Source: Vibrio syngnathi
GTDB lineage: Bacteria > Pseudomonadota > Gammaproteobacteria > Enterobacterales > Vibrionaceae
Assembly (NCBI RefSeq): GCF_002119525.1
Contig: NZ_CP017917.1
Location: 1,523,965-1,587,964, forward strand
Direction: 5' to 3'
DNA length: 64,000 bases
This document shows positions 17,165 to 26,077 of the stretch, piece after piece. A program made the position numbers and the translations under genes. Numbering within the stretch: the stretch's first letter is position 1; each line of letters opens with the position of its first letter. A model generated the notes under the pieces. It saw nothing but the letters and a program-made list of their open reading frames with translations, was not told where the DNA came from and did no database searches.

Positions 17165-17677
17165 TTAGCTAAGAAGCTCTCGGAAATGCGAGTATTGGAT
17201 GTTGCCCTCTTTCCACCCCGAAAGCCGGGAGGACGGAGAACTCACAATACTGGTCCAGTGCTGCTTGGAATCCAACAATGGTGTGTTGAAAAGCAGAGAA
17301 GCCAGTAATGAAGGGGGAGAGAAGTCGATCAATAAGTGGTAAGCAGGCTCTAGGTCAGCCACGCTTTCTTGCTCATTACTGAGTATGCGTCTGAAGTTTG
17401 CAGCTTGGAGGCTCGACTCGGTGTCATGATAGTTGGAACTGTCACCATAAGGCACGGCACCAAACTGAACTTTGTCGCACTCTAAGTAACTAGACGCGTT
17501 ATCCGTAGTGGCTTGTTTACACTGTTTTTTCGAGGAAGATTGTTCACTCTGCGAAGATTGCTCTTGAGCCGAGTATATTTGAAACGGCTTAGAAGGAAAC
17601 GAATAGCCGTTAGAATTCACTAAGCCAAAGCTCAGTAAAAACAACATTAAGACTAATCGGGTACCTAGTTTAAGCAA
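17165..17677 (-). CDS. vemP: VemP secretion-monitoring arrest peptide
   Basis: A 170-residue exported regulatory peptide. The N-terminus (LGTRLVLMLFLLSFGLVNSNG) is a Sec signal peptide, the middle is Ser/Gln-rich and featureless, and the C-terminus contains RLSGWKEGNIQY. This matches the SGWKE...Y core that I recall from the VemP arrest sequence of V. alginolyticus. VemP stalls its own ribosome unless pulled by the Sec machinery, and stalling switches on secDF2. Location 280 bp before secD on the same strand supports the call. The start is a TTG at 17677 with a poor ribosome-binding site; an in-frame ATG lies ten codons on, but would remove the basic residues of the signal peptide. Confidence 0.85.
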   Translation of the reverse strand: MLKLGTRLVLMLFLLSFGLVNSNGYSFPSKPFQIYSAQEQSSQSEQSSSKKQCKQATTDNASSYLECDKVQFGAVPYGDSSNYHDTESSLQAANFRRILSNEQESVADLEPAYHLLIDFSPPSLLASLLFNTPLLDSKQHWTSIVSSPSSRLSGWKEGNIQYSHFRELLS

Positions 17678-17833
17678 TTAACAACAATCCTGAATGGTAA
17701 ACACTGCGACAATATATAACAGCCATGAAAGTTACAATTGATTTAGAAACACAACCGAACACATTTGACACTACGCTGACAATTTCTGACCTCCTAGCGC
17801 TGTATTCACGCATCCACAATCGCCAGAAAACAA

Positions 17834-17860
17834 AAAGCCAAGCAGTGGCTGCTTGGCTTT
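17834..17860 (-). terminator. Terminator after the first M16 gene
   Basis: A 12-bp perfect stem (17834-17845 with 17849-17860) and a 3-nt loop, with a T-run on the minus strand. It lies about 110 bp past the M16 stop codon, beyond the heptamer array. Confidence 0.88.
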
Positions 17861-17910
17861 AGTTTGGTCGCGTTAACAACGATTTAAACTGTCTTTTTCA
17901 CGTTCTACTC

Positions 17911-17984
17911 TAGGCTTTAGGCTTTAGGCTTTAGGCTTTAGGCTTTAGGCTTTAGGCTTTAGGCTTTAGGCTTTAGGCTTTAGG
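17911..17984. repeat. Heptamer tandem repeat (TAGGCTT), 10.6 copies
   Basis: A perfect 7-bp tandem array of 74 bp. On the minus strand the unit is CCTAAAG. The array begins inside the last codons of the M16 gene (CCT AAA GCC TAA), so the stop codon itself lies in the repeat and the rest is 3' untranslated region. Copy-number change by slippage would leave the protein unchanged. Confidence 0.97.
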
Positions 17985-20741
17985 ACGCATGATGTTCTTA
18001 ACCTTACGGCTGTTCTCACCAAAAACACGCTGTATTCGATCATTCATATCTTCAGTGGATATCGATCTCGCCACGCGCTCAACTTGAGACAAAGCTTCGA
18101 TATCGTAACCATGAAGTAGATAACGAGACACATACCACGCTTGGTCAATAGAGCTCATCTCGAGAGGCGTGAAGTCAGCTTCAAACTGTTTCACAACCGC
18201 TCGCATTTCCTCTTCAGAAACGCCTTGCAGAAGGTCAGTAATCACCTTATCGATCGCCACTTCGACTTTATCAACGTTCTCTGGCGCTATCATCGCACCG
18301 ATAACCCACTCATCACTCAACTCACTATCTGCAGACGCTGAATACGTATAAGGCGAGTAATCTAAGCTTAACTCTTCACGAATATAAGTATCTAAACGAG
18401 CCGCCAGCAAGCGTTGCAGTAAGTCTTCCATGAAAACATCTTTTGCCGACACTTTAACTTCAATACTAGGCTCAGAGATAACTCTTAGGATGTACTCTGC
18501 GCTATTCACGTTGTTGATGGCTAGATCAATGCGAGACTCTGATGATGGTTTGTAAGCCACCTTAAAGTCAGGCACTACCGCTTTTTCCAATGGAATCGAA
18601 GCCAAATATTGCTGAACCAAAGGCTTGAGTACGCTTGGGTCAATATCACCAACGATCACCAATTGGTTATGCCTCATTTGACCAAACAGTTGCTGATGAA
18701 GATGACTGATATCTTCCACAGAAACGGCTTCAACACGCTCTTTATCAACAAAGAGGTGACGACCGTCAAGATGATAGAGATTCTGGTTTATCGCGCGTTC
18801 AAACTGTCCAACAGAACTGCTCAAGAAAGACTCTCGACCTTGTACAAACTCTTGCTTCACCGCCTCTAACTGCTCGGGATTAATTTTAGGCGCAGTTATG
18901 AAAGTATAAAGTGCAGCAAACGTATCTTTAAGCCCATCTTTTTGGATATTAAATTCAATACCGTGACGAGTGCTGCCTATAAAAGAGTCGGCTTGAATAT
19001 TTTCACGGTCAAAGTACGCGTGAAGTTCAGAGCCGGTCAATTCCCCCACACCACTTCGCGCGAAAGTAGGTAGTGCTATCTCAACTGCTGGGTATAAGCT
19101 TGGATCCAAAGCGGCCTTTCCACCCAAGCTCATGTACATCACGCCAACATCATCATTCGCCTGTGAATCGCGCAGGTACCACATATCAATACCATTACTT
19201 AGCGTCCATTTTTGAATGTATGGATCGATAGATATCTGTTCAACCAGCACAATATCGCCTTGCGAACTCGGCACAGCAAAAGCACTCCCCGCCGATGCAA
19301 CCAACGGCGCTGTACCCGTTTCGCTATAAGTGGCTTTCAAGCTATCTAAAGAGTTATTGATAGCTGCTCTGTTTTCAGTCTCATTCATGCCAATGATCAT
19401 GAAATAATCACCAGAAAGTATGCTTTTTATGTTGTCATTAATAGCTTCAAGACTGACGTTGGAAATGAAAGCTTCCATACTTGCCTGAAAATCTTTCTGT
19501 GATTGAACGATTCGACCCGTCACTAAGGCACTTGCCTTATTGTTCGCGTGATCGACACCGTCCTCTTTATCCCAATCATGCTCAATATTATCGAGCAAGT
19601 TTTGGTAGTAGTGCTGTTCACCAACAATCTCCGCTTCCGAGACACCGTAATCACGCAATGATGCCAACGTCGAGAGCATCTTTTGCTGAGTCACTTCACG
19701 GCTTCCAACAGGGAATCCAATACTGGTTGATGAGTAAAGCAGAGCACCCATTTCAAGACTGTCTGACGCTATCCATTGAGTCGGCAAAGCCGCATCATTA
19801 AATACCGCCTCAAGTCGTTGTTGAATCAATAACTGAGAGGTTTCATCCAACCAACGTTGATGCTGTTGATCGTGAGTTTCAATGATGTTTGAGCCTCGGT
19901 TAAACGTCAGTGAGATACTTGGGGCTTCTCTCTTCGTATACTCAACATAGTCACCTTCGTTGAAAGTGGTGATTTTCTGTTTGACTGGTTTCGGTGTTTC
20001 ACCACGCTGCCAACTAGAAAACTTCGCTTCGATTAATGGGATCACAGTTTCGATATCCACATCACCAGAAACAACGAGCTCTGCGATTTGAGGTTGATAC
20101 CAAGTCTGGTAAAAGTCGGTTAGGGTTTGAGAAGTAGCATTTACAACCGATTCTTTGGTTCCCAATGCATCTTGAGATTCATACGGGCTACCTTCAATAA
20201 AGTGGTCATAAAACACTTCAGGGAATGATTTATCGTCAAGGCGAGCCATACGAAACTCCCCAAGAACCACACCTTTTTCTTTTTCAACTTCTGAACTGGC
20301 GAGATCCAACCCATCACCAATGTCACGCATCCACTTCAAGGCAGACTGTAATTGGACATTATCGGGTAAATCTAGCTGGTATACCGTCTCTTCATAAGAA
20401 GTGTAGGCATTAATATCAGCCCCAAAACTAGCACCTGCATCTTCAAATAGGCGAATCACGTCGTTTTGAGAGAAGTTCTTACTGCCATTGAATGCCATGT
20501 GCTCGACGAAGTGTGCATAACCTTCTTGTTGGCGAGTTTCTTGAATCGAGCCTGCATGTACGACTAAACGAACAGACACCGGCGCTTCATGATCAGGGTA
20601 AACATGGTAGGTAAAGCCATTCTCTAGCTGGCCTGAAGTCCAAGCCGGATCTGGTTGGATGAAGGTTTCCGTCGTTTTCGATGTAGAACTACAGCCAACT
20701 AAGGTAAGGCATAATGCCGTCGCTAAATAATTTGTTTTCAT
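17973..20741 (-). CDS. M16-family zinc metallopeptidase lipoprotein, copy A
   Basis: A 922-residue M16 (pitrilysin/insulinase-like) peptidase. The N-terminus is a lipoprotein signal with lipobox LVGC (Cys17), so it is membrane-anchored in the periplasm or outer membrane. The zinc motif HFVEH is at 77-81, with the downstream acidic helix EKEKGVVLGEFR completing the site. A second, inactive M16 half fills about residues 480-922, as usual for the long forms. GAGGTT precedes the ATG at 20741. The gene is clearly paralogous to the next gene upstream (21089-23851), with the same domain plan and many identical blocks such as QGYAHFVEHMAFNGSKNFS, and is separated from it by a terminator and 347 bp. 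Confidence 0.93.
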   Translation of the reverse strand: MKTNYLATALCLTLVGCSSTSKTTETFIQPDPAWTSGQLENGFTYHVYPDHEAPVSVRLVVHAGSIQETRQQEGYAHFVEHMAFNGSKNFSQNDVIRLFEDAGASFGADINAYTSYEETVYQLDLPDNVQLQSALKWMRDIGDGLDLASSEVEKEKGVVLGEFRMARLDDKSFPEVFYDHFIEGSPYESQDALGTKESVVNATSQTLTDFYQTWYQPQIAELVVSGDVDIETVIPLIEAKFSSWQRGETPKPVKQKITTFNEGDYVEYTKREAPSISLTFNRGSNIIETHDQQHQRWLDETSQLLIQQRLEAVFNDAALPTQWIASDSLEMGALLYSSTSIGFPVGSREVTQQKMLSTLASLRDYGVSEAEIVGEQHYYQNLLDNIEHDWDKEDGVDHANNKASALVTGRIVQSQKDFQASMEAFISNVSLEAINDNIKSILSGDYFMIIGMNETENRAAINNSLDSLKATYSETGTAPLVASAGSAFAVPSSQGDIVLVEQISIDPYIQKWTLSNGIDMWYLRDSQANDDVGVMYMSLGGKAALDPSLYPAVEIALPTFARSGVGELTGSELHAYFDRENIQADSFIGSTRHGIEFNIQKDGLKDTFAALYTFITAPKINPEQLEAVKQEFVQGRESFLSSSVGQFERAINQNLYHLDGRHLFVDKERVEAVSVEDISHLHQQLFGQMRHNQLVIVGDIDPSVLKPLVQQYLASIPLEKAVVPDFKVAYKPSSESRIDLAINNVNSAEYILRVISEPSIEVKVSAKDVFMEDLLQRLLAARLDTYIREELSLDYSPYTYSASADSELSDEWVIGAMIAPENVDKVEVAIDKVITDLLQGVSEEEMRAVVKQFEADFTPLEMSSIDQAWYVSRYLLHGYDIEALSQVERVARSISTEDMNDRIQRVFGENSRKVKNIMRPKA

Positions 20742-21088
20742 AACAACCTCTTAATGTCATCTGTCGACAATATACATGCAGAGTTAATGATTATTATTTA
20801 ATACTGAACCGAATGAGTATCTTTGTGATCTAGATCTTTATTTTATAAATTATAACTAGATTATATAAGATTCGAATTACTAGCATTTAAAAGTCACTAC
20901 CTAGTTTAAAAGTCAGTCACTAGTTTAAAAGTAGCAAGCTTGAAAGTGATAAATTAAAAAGTGACAAGCTTGAAAGACTAACCCTAACCCAAATAAAAAA
21001 GCCAAATGACTGTGCATTTGGCTTAGATTCGACATCATATATTCAGGGTGCAAGCGACTTTTCTAAAAAGTCACTTTACTCAATCAGC
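20742..21088. other. Spacer between the two M16 genes
   Basis: No gene seen. It holds short direct repeats: TAGTTTAAAAGT at 20902 and 20921, and CAAGCTTGAAAG at 20935 and 20965. It also holds the terminator of the upstream M16 gene (20999-21024). The A+T-rich part at 20770-20890 must contain the promoter of copy A. Confidence 0.7.
20994..21024 (-). terminator. Terminator after the second M16 gene
   Basis: AAGCCAAATG (20999-21008) pairs with CATTTGGCTT (21015-21024) across a 6-nt loop. The A-run on its left becomes the T-tail on the minus strand. Confidence 0.9.
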
Positions 21089-23851
21089 TTAACTTTGTGG
21101 CCTTAACAAATTCTTCAACTGATAGCTGTTATCTCCAAAAATTTCTTTAGCATACTCAGTCATATCTTCACTAGAAATTGAATCTGTCGTTCCCTGTAAG
21201 TCAAACAGCGCCTCAACACCATAGTCATGAATTATGTAACGTGAAATAAACCAAGCTTGTTGCGTGGGCTTATATTGAAGTGGCGTGAGGTCGGCCATTA
21301 ACTGCTTAGCTGCCGTTCTAGTCTCGTCTTCAGAGATCCCTTTAACGGCTTCAGCAATAACTTTATCAATCGCCTGTTCAACCTGATCTAAGTTTTCAGG
21401 GGCTGTTAAGGAGCCCACAAACCAGTCATAACTTGGCTCACTATCTTGAGCGACCGAATACACATAAGGTGCATAATCCAAACCTAACTCTTCACGAACG
21501 TAAGCCGTTAGGCGACTCGACAATACGCGCTGCAGCATATCATCCATAAACACATCTTTTGCTGTTTTATCCCGAGCTTGCTGGGAAATAATACGCAATA
21601 AGTACTGGCTGCTGTCTTCATTGTTGATCGATACATCAATTCGCTCTTCTGAATCCGTTTTATAAGCTACCTCATAATCAGGAGATTCAACCGCTTCTAG
21701 TGGCAATGAAGCAACATATTGGCGTAGGAGAGGCTTAATTTCAGAGGGCTTAATATCAGCAACGATGACAAGCGTATTGTCTCTTAACTTCTGAAAGAGT
21801 TGATGCTGTAGGTCAAGTATATCTTGAGGTTTAACCGCTTCAATATCTTCACTTTCCAGCATGATATGACGACTACTTGGCTGGTAGCTGTTGCGATTCA
21901 CCATCTGGGTAAACTGCCCCATTGGCGTTTCTAGATAGGCAGTACGACCTTGTGCAAATTCAGATTTCACAGCCTCAAGCTGATCGCTGTCAATTTTAGG
22001 TTCGGTCACAATGGTATACAGTGCAGCCAAGCCTTCTGCGAGCGTCTTCTTCTTAGTGTTTATCTCCAACCCGTGATGAGTAAAGTTAATGAAAGGGTAA
22101 ATTTGAATGTCTTTGCGTTTCAAATGGGCATTTAATTCCGAGCCACTGAATTTACCAACTCCACTGCGATTCGAAGCTGGAATAGCCACCTCTAGCGCAG
22201 GATATAAAGAAGAATCAAGGGCAGCTTTGCCACCTTCACTCGCATAATAAACACCAACATTGTTGCCCGCCTCAGGGTTTCGTAAATACCAAACTTCGAT
22301 GCCGTTACTCAATGTCCATTGCTGTAAGTTAGGCTCCTCACTCACCTGAACTTGTTTCACAATTTCGCCTTGAGACGCTGGCACGCTAAAGGCAGAACTG
22401 GCGGTTACGAGCAGTGGTTTATTACCCGTCTTTTTATAGGCTTTTCTAACATCTTTTAGCTCGTTATCCATTGCTAACATGTCTTCCTTAGAAGATAAAC
22501 CTAACCCCAAAATATAAGGGCTAGAAAGCAAATCATCTAAGTTATCATTCACGGCCTCGAGATCCGTATTCGCAAGAAACGCTTTCAAGCTCGACTTATA
22601 ATCGAGCTGTGATTGAACGGGTTGGTTAATCACCAATGCCGTCGACTTACCGTCAGCATGAGTTACGGCATCCATTTGATCCCAGTTAACTTGAATATCA
22701 TCAAGGTTCGCTTGGTATTGCTGTAGCACACTCGCCAACTCATATTCGCTTACGCCATAATCACGCAAAGAGGCGAGAGTAGAAACAAACTGCTGCTGAC
22801 TTTGATCTCGGCTATCAACAGGAAAACCGACGGTAGTAATCGAATACCTTTGGTACTCTAATAAGTAGGGAGTTGAAGCAACCCATTGCACGGGCAACGC
22901 AGCGTCAACAAAATCAGAGTTCAATCTTTGTTGGATAAGTTGTTGAGCAATATCATCTAACCAAAGCTGATGTTGTTGCTCATGGCTCTGTGTCACTCTT
23001 TCCCCACGATCAATCACTATCCCGATGCTCGGTGGCTCGACCCCAGATCCATACGCCACAAAATCTTGAGTATTGTAATCCGTTGATGTGTTCTTCACGG
23101 GAACCGGTGTTGCGCCTCTTTGCCAGCCAGAGAAACGTTCTTCAATCAAAGGGATCACTTCTGCCAGTGTGATATCGCCAGAGACAATCACTTCGGTTAA
23201 CTGAGGTTGATACCAGGTTTGGTAAAAATTCTTTAATTCTTGAACATTCGCATTGGAAACGGATTCTTTATTACCAATGGGATCGTTACTTTGGTAAGTC
23301 GTCCCTTCAACCAGATGATCGTAGAACTTAAACGAGAGAGGTTTATCTTCAACTCGCGTGTATCGAAACTCTCCAAGTATCACACCTTTCTCTTTTTCGA
23401 TTTCAGCTTCGGACAGCAATAAACCATCGCCAATGTCTCTAAACCAAGCCAGCGCTTTGTCTAGGTTCTTATTGTCGGGTAGATCTAACTTATAGAGGGT
23501 TTCTTGGTAAGAGGTGTAAGCATTTAAGTCAGCACCAAAGCTGGCACCAGATTGCTCAAATAGCTCGACCACATCATTTCCAGAAAAGTTCTTGCTGCCA
23601 TTAAACGCCATATGCTCAACAAAATGGGCGTACCCTTTCTGTTGTTCGCTCTCTTGCAAAGATCCGGCATGCACAAGTAAGCGTACCGAAACCGGTTGTT
23701 CTTGGTCAGGGTAAACATGGTAGGTTAATCCGTTATCTAACTCTCCTTTGACCCAGTACGGATCGGATTTCAATAACGTTTGTTGCTGAGGAGTAGAGCT
23801 GCAACCTAGCAATGTGGAGCTCAATACGACGACTAAATAGTATGCTTTCAT
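21089..23851 (-). CDS. M16-family zinc metallopeptidase lipoprotein, copy B
   Basis: A 920-residue paralogue of copy A. Signal MKAYYLVVVLSSTLLGC has the lipobox LLGC (Cys17), the zinc motif HFVEH is at 76-80 and the helix EKEKGVILGEFR follows. The C-terminal M16 half lacks HxxEH. I chose the ATG at 23851 because it gives a proper lipoprotein signal and has GAGA upstream; an in-frame start at 23896 would add 15 residues before the signal. The role of these lipoprotein peptidases is unknown; degradation of exported peptides is a reasonable inference. It has its own terminator and probably its own promoter, so duplication was followed by independent expression. Confidence 0.93.
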   Translation of the reverse strand: MKAYYLVVVLSSTLLGCSSTPQQQTLLKSDPYWVKGELDNGLTYHVYPDQEQPVSVRLLVHAGSLQESEQQKGYAHFVEHMAFNGSKNFSGNDVVELFEQSGASFGADLNAYTSYQETLYKLDLPDNKNLDKALAWFRDIGDGLLLSEAEIEKEKGVILGEFRYTRVEDKPLSFKFYDHLVEGTTYQSNDPIGNKESVSNANVQELKNFYQTWYQPQLTEVIVSGDITLAEVIPLIEERFSGWQRGATPVPVKNTSTDYNTQDFVAYGSGVEPPSIGIVIDRGERVTQSHEQQHQLWLDDIAQQLIQQRLNSDFVDAALPVQWVASTPYLLEYQRYSITTVGFPVDSRDQSQQQFVSTLASLRDYGVSEYELASVLQQYQANLDDIQVNWDQMDAVTHADGKSTALVINQPVQSQLDYKSSLKAFLANTDLEAVNDNLDDLLSSPYILGLGLSSKEDMLAMDNELKDVRKAYKKTGNKPLLVTASSAFSVPASQGEIVKQVQVSEEPNLQQWTLSNGIEVWYLRNPEAGNNVGVYYASEGGKAALDSSLYPALEVAIPASNRSGVGKFSGSELNAHLKRKDIQIYPFINFTHHGLEINTKKKTLAEGLAALYTIVTEPKIDSDQLEAVKSEFAQGRTAYLETPMGQFTQMVNRNSYQPSSRHIMLESEDIEAVKPQDILDLQHQLFQKLRDNTLVIVADIKPSEIKPLLRQYVASLPLEAVESPDYEVAYKTDSEERIDVSINNEDSSQYLLRIISQQARDKTAKDVFMDDMLQRVLSSRLTAYVREELGLDYAPYVYSVAQDSEPSYDWFVGSLTAPENLDQVEQAIDKVIAEAVKGISEDETRTAAKQLMADLTPLQYKPTQQAWFISRYIIHDYGVEALFDLQGTTDSISSEDMTEYAKEIFGDNSYQLKNLLRPQS

Positions 23852-24100
23852 AACGATCTCTTTGAAGGGCTTCCCTCCAATATATCTGATCGTCAAAGTG
23901 TAATAATTTCATATAAATTCAGTTATTTAAATTTTGAGAGACAATCTAAACATGCGTGAAACTGTCAACTTTATAAATTACACAAGCTGAGCGTCATAGG
24001 TTGTAGATCGAGGTATCAGGTCCTCTTAGATTCACTTCATCTCCAAGCTTATGATTAGATTCTTTTAAACTAATTTATTGGATTCCTTTAAACAGGTTTC

Positions 24101-24967
24101 TCACATCCCTTTAAAAAGAGCTTGCGAGGCGCGACTGATCGGTAGCTTCTCACCTGACACATAAGCCGACATCTGACCGGAGAGCCCTTTCTTCACCTTA
24201 TCAATGGCAGACACTTTAACCACCACCGAGCGGTGGATCTGCCAAAACTCATCTGGGTTAAGCTGCGCAATCAACTCTTTTAGCGACACGCGAAGAATAA
24301 ATTCCTCTAGCAAACTGCCTTGGCCTTTTTTGAATATCGAGACGTACTTGTCTTCCGCTTTGAAGTAAGCGACATCATCGACGGCGATAAGGTGGATGTC
24401 TTCCCCAACACTGGCTTTGAGCCAAGTAAGATGTTTCTTCTGCTGTTGATAAAGGGGCTGAGATTGAGAAGGAGACTGCATTTGCTGTGACGTCGATTGT
24501 GATAACTGTTGAAGCTGAGCCATTAACTCCGTGATATCCGGTTGTTCTGGCGTAATACCTGATTGCGCTTGGTTGCTCGACAGACGAGCTTGCACCTTCT
24601 GACAGGTGGCGAGTAAGCGCTCTTCATTGATCGGTTTAAGTAGGTAATCCATCGCATTGTGCTCAAACGCTTTAACTGCGTATTCATCATAAGCGGTAAT
24701 GAAAACCACCAAGGGCGGCGAATCTAGCTTGTTCAATTGTTTAGCCAGCGAGATACCATCCAGCTCCGGCATACGAATATCAAGAAAGACCACATCAGGC
24801 TCAAACTGCTGAATACTCTGCATCGCCTCCAATCCATTTGTTGCCTTGCTGACAATCTCTAGCTCAGGCCAAACCTCAGCAAGGCTCTTGTCGAGATGGT
24901 GTCTTAACAGTGCTTCATCGTCTGCGATAATTGCCGTTACGTTCGGCTTTACTGCTGGGTTAATCAT
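24101..24967 (-). CDS. LytTR-family response regulator
   Basis: A 288-residue regulator. The receiver domain (about 8-125) has the acidic pair at D16-D17, D63 in VVFLDIRMPELDG and the Lys in LLKPI. A Gln/Ser-rich linker follows (about 140-180, including SQSTSQQMQSPSQSQ), unusually long for this family. The C-terminal LytTR DNA-binding domain (about 185-288) has VAYFKAEDKYVSIF and WQIHRSVVVKVSAI. It is last gene of the seven-gene operon from 30902, 51 bp after its kinase. LytTR proteins bind direct repeats; the target is most simply its own operon. Confidence 0.93.
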   Translation of the reverse strand: MINPAVKPNVTAIIADDEALLRHHLDKSLAEVWPELEIVSKATNGLEAMQSIQQFEPDVVFLDIRMPELDGISLAKQLNKLDSPPLVVFITAYDEYAVKAFEHNAMDYLLKPINEERLLATCQKVQARLSSNQAQSGITPEQPDITELMAQLQQLSQSTSQQMQSPSQSQPLYQQQKKHLTWLKASVGEDIHLIAVDDVAYFKAEDKYVSIFKKGQGSLLEEFILRVSLKELIAQLNPDEFWQIHRSVVVKVSAIDKVKKGLSGQMSAYVSGEKLPISRASQALFKGM

Positions 24968-25018
24968 TATTATTCCTTTAAATTCACACTGTAAATCGTC
25001 TGTTTGTAGTCACTGTTC

Positions 25019-26077
25019 TTAGAGTTTCGGCTCATCGTTCTCGGAGCCAGTTTCACTGATGAGCGGTAATAAGATAGTTGATACCACCCCGCCCTCAGCT
25101 TGTTCAGTAATCGTGAGGCTAGCCTTATCACCATAAAGGGTTTCGATTCTCTGACGAATATTGCTTAACCCAACACCATGCCCCGTATTCGCAGAAGGCG
25201 TTTTCAGCCCCGCGCCATTATCTGAAACTTCAATTTTTAGCTGTTGTGCCTGTTGAGCAATGTGGATATTCACTTGGCCACCCGCGGCTTTAGGCTCAAT
25301 ACCGTGAGTTAATGCGTTCTCGACCAAGGGTTGAATCAAGAACGGTGGAATCACCTGCAAATCACTAATCTCGTGTGTTTCAATCGAGAACGTTAAGCGC
25401 TCTCCCAAGCGTATCTTTTGGATATTAAGATAAGCGTCTAACAAGTCGACCTCTTGTGCGATGGTCGATTGCTCGTTGCGGCTGTTTTTCAAAGTCACAC
25501 GCAATAAGTCAGTCAGTTTTTCGAGCATCAACTTGGCTTTCGCGCTGTCACTCTCAATCAATACATTGATGGTCGCAAGCGTGTTGAACAGGAAGTGCGG
25601 CTCAATTTGGCTCTGCAGTTGCTTAAGCTGACTCAGCACCACCACCTTTTCTTGATCAGCTTGGCGACGCTTGGCCACTTCTAATTCATTGTCGGCACGT
25701 AACTGCTGCTCTCGTGTGTAGAAATAGTAATAGCAAACCGAACAGAAGATCACACCGAGCAAGACTACAGATTTAAGGTCCGAGATATTGGCCCCAAAAT
25801 ATCCGTTCAACCAATAGTGCGCGTTCAAGGTACCAAAGGTCATCGCGATCACCATTGAGATACCCACATCAAACACCTTTGATTTCCTCTTAAACACCTC
25901 AACCAAGATAAAAGAGGATCCCACCGCGCTGTAACCAAAACCAAAGCTTATCGCGAGATTGACCACAAGACCGCCGCCCCAAATTGTCTGTGTGGTGACG
26001 GCAATGATAAAACAAAACAAGGTCGTCAGCGTGAAGCTCTTAATCCATGAAAACTGACTGTTTGAAGAAGTGTTCAT
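25019..26077 (-). CDS. LytS/YehU-type sensor histidine kinase
   Basis: A 352-residue membrane kinase. There are four hydrophobic segments in residues about 13-118, then a short coiled coil (120-155) and the His_kinase domain with QSQIEPHFLFNTLATI (H161), the hallmark of the LytS/YehU group. The C-terminal ATPase domain has PLVENALTHGIEP and SDNGAGL. There is no periplasmic sensor domain, so it probably senses within the membrane. Its ATG at 26077 shares the last base of the barrel gene (stop/start overlap), indicating coupling. It partners the LytTR regulator just downstream. Confidence 0.93.
   Translation of the reverse strand: MNTSSNSQFSWIKSFTLTTLFCFIIAVTTQTIWGGGLVVNLAISFGFGYSAVGSSFILVEVFKRKSKVFDVGISMVIAMTFGTLNAHYWLNGYFGANISDLKSVVLLGVIFCSVCYYYFYTREQQLRADNELEVAKRRQADQEKVVVLSQLKQLQSQIEPHFLFNTLATINVLIESDSAKAKLMLEKLTDLLRVTLKNSRNEQSTIAQEVDLLDAYLNIQKIRLGERLTFSIETHEISDLQVIPPFLIQPLVENALTHGIEPKAAGGQVNIHIAQQAQQLKIEVSDNGAGLKTPSANTGHGVGLSNIRQRIETLYGDKASLTITEQAEGGVVSTILLPLISETGSENDEPKL

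Noticed and set aside
17911..17984. Telomere-like repeat interpretation of the GCCTAAA array
   Set aside because: Resemblance to plant-type CCCTAAA is one base off, the array is internal to a circular bacterial chromosome region, and it overlaps a gene end; simple slippage explains it.
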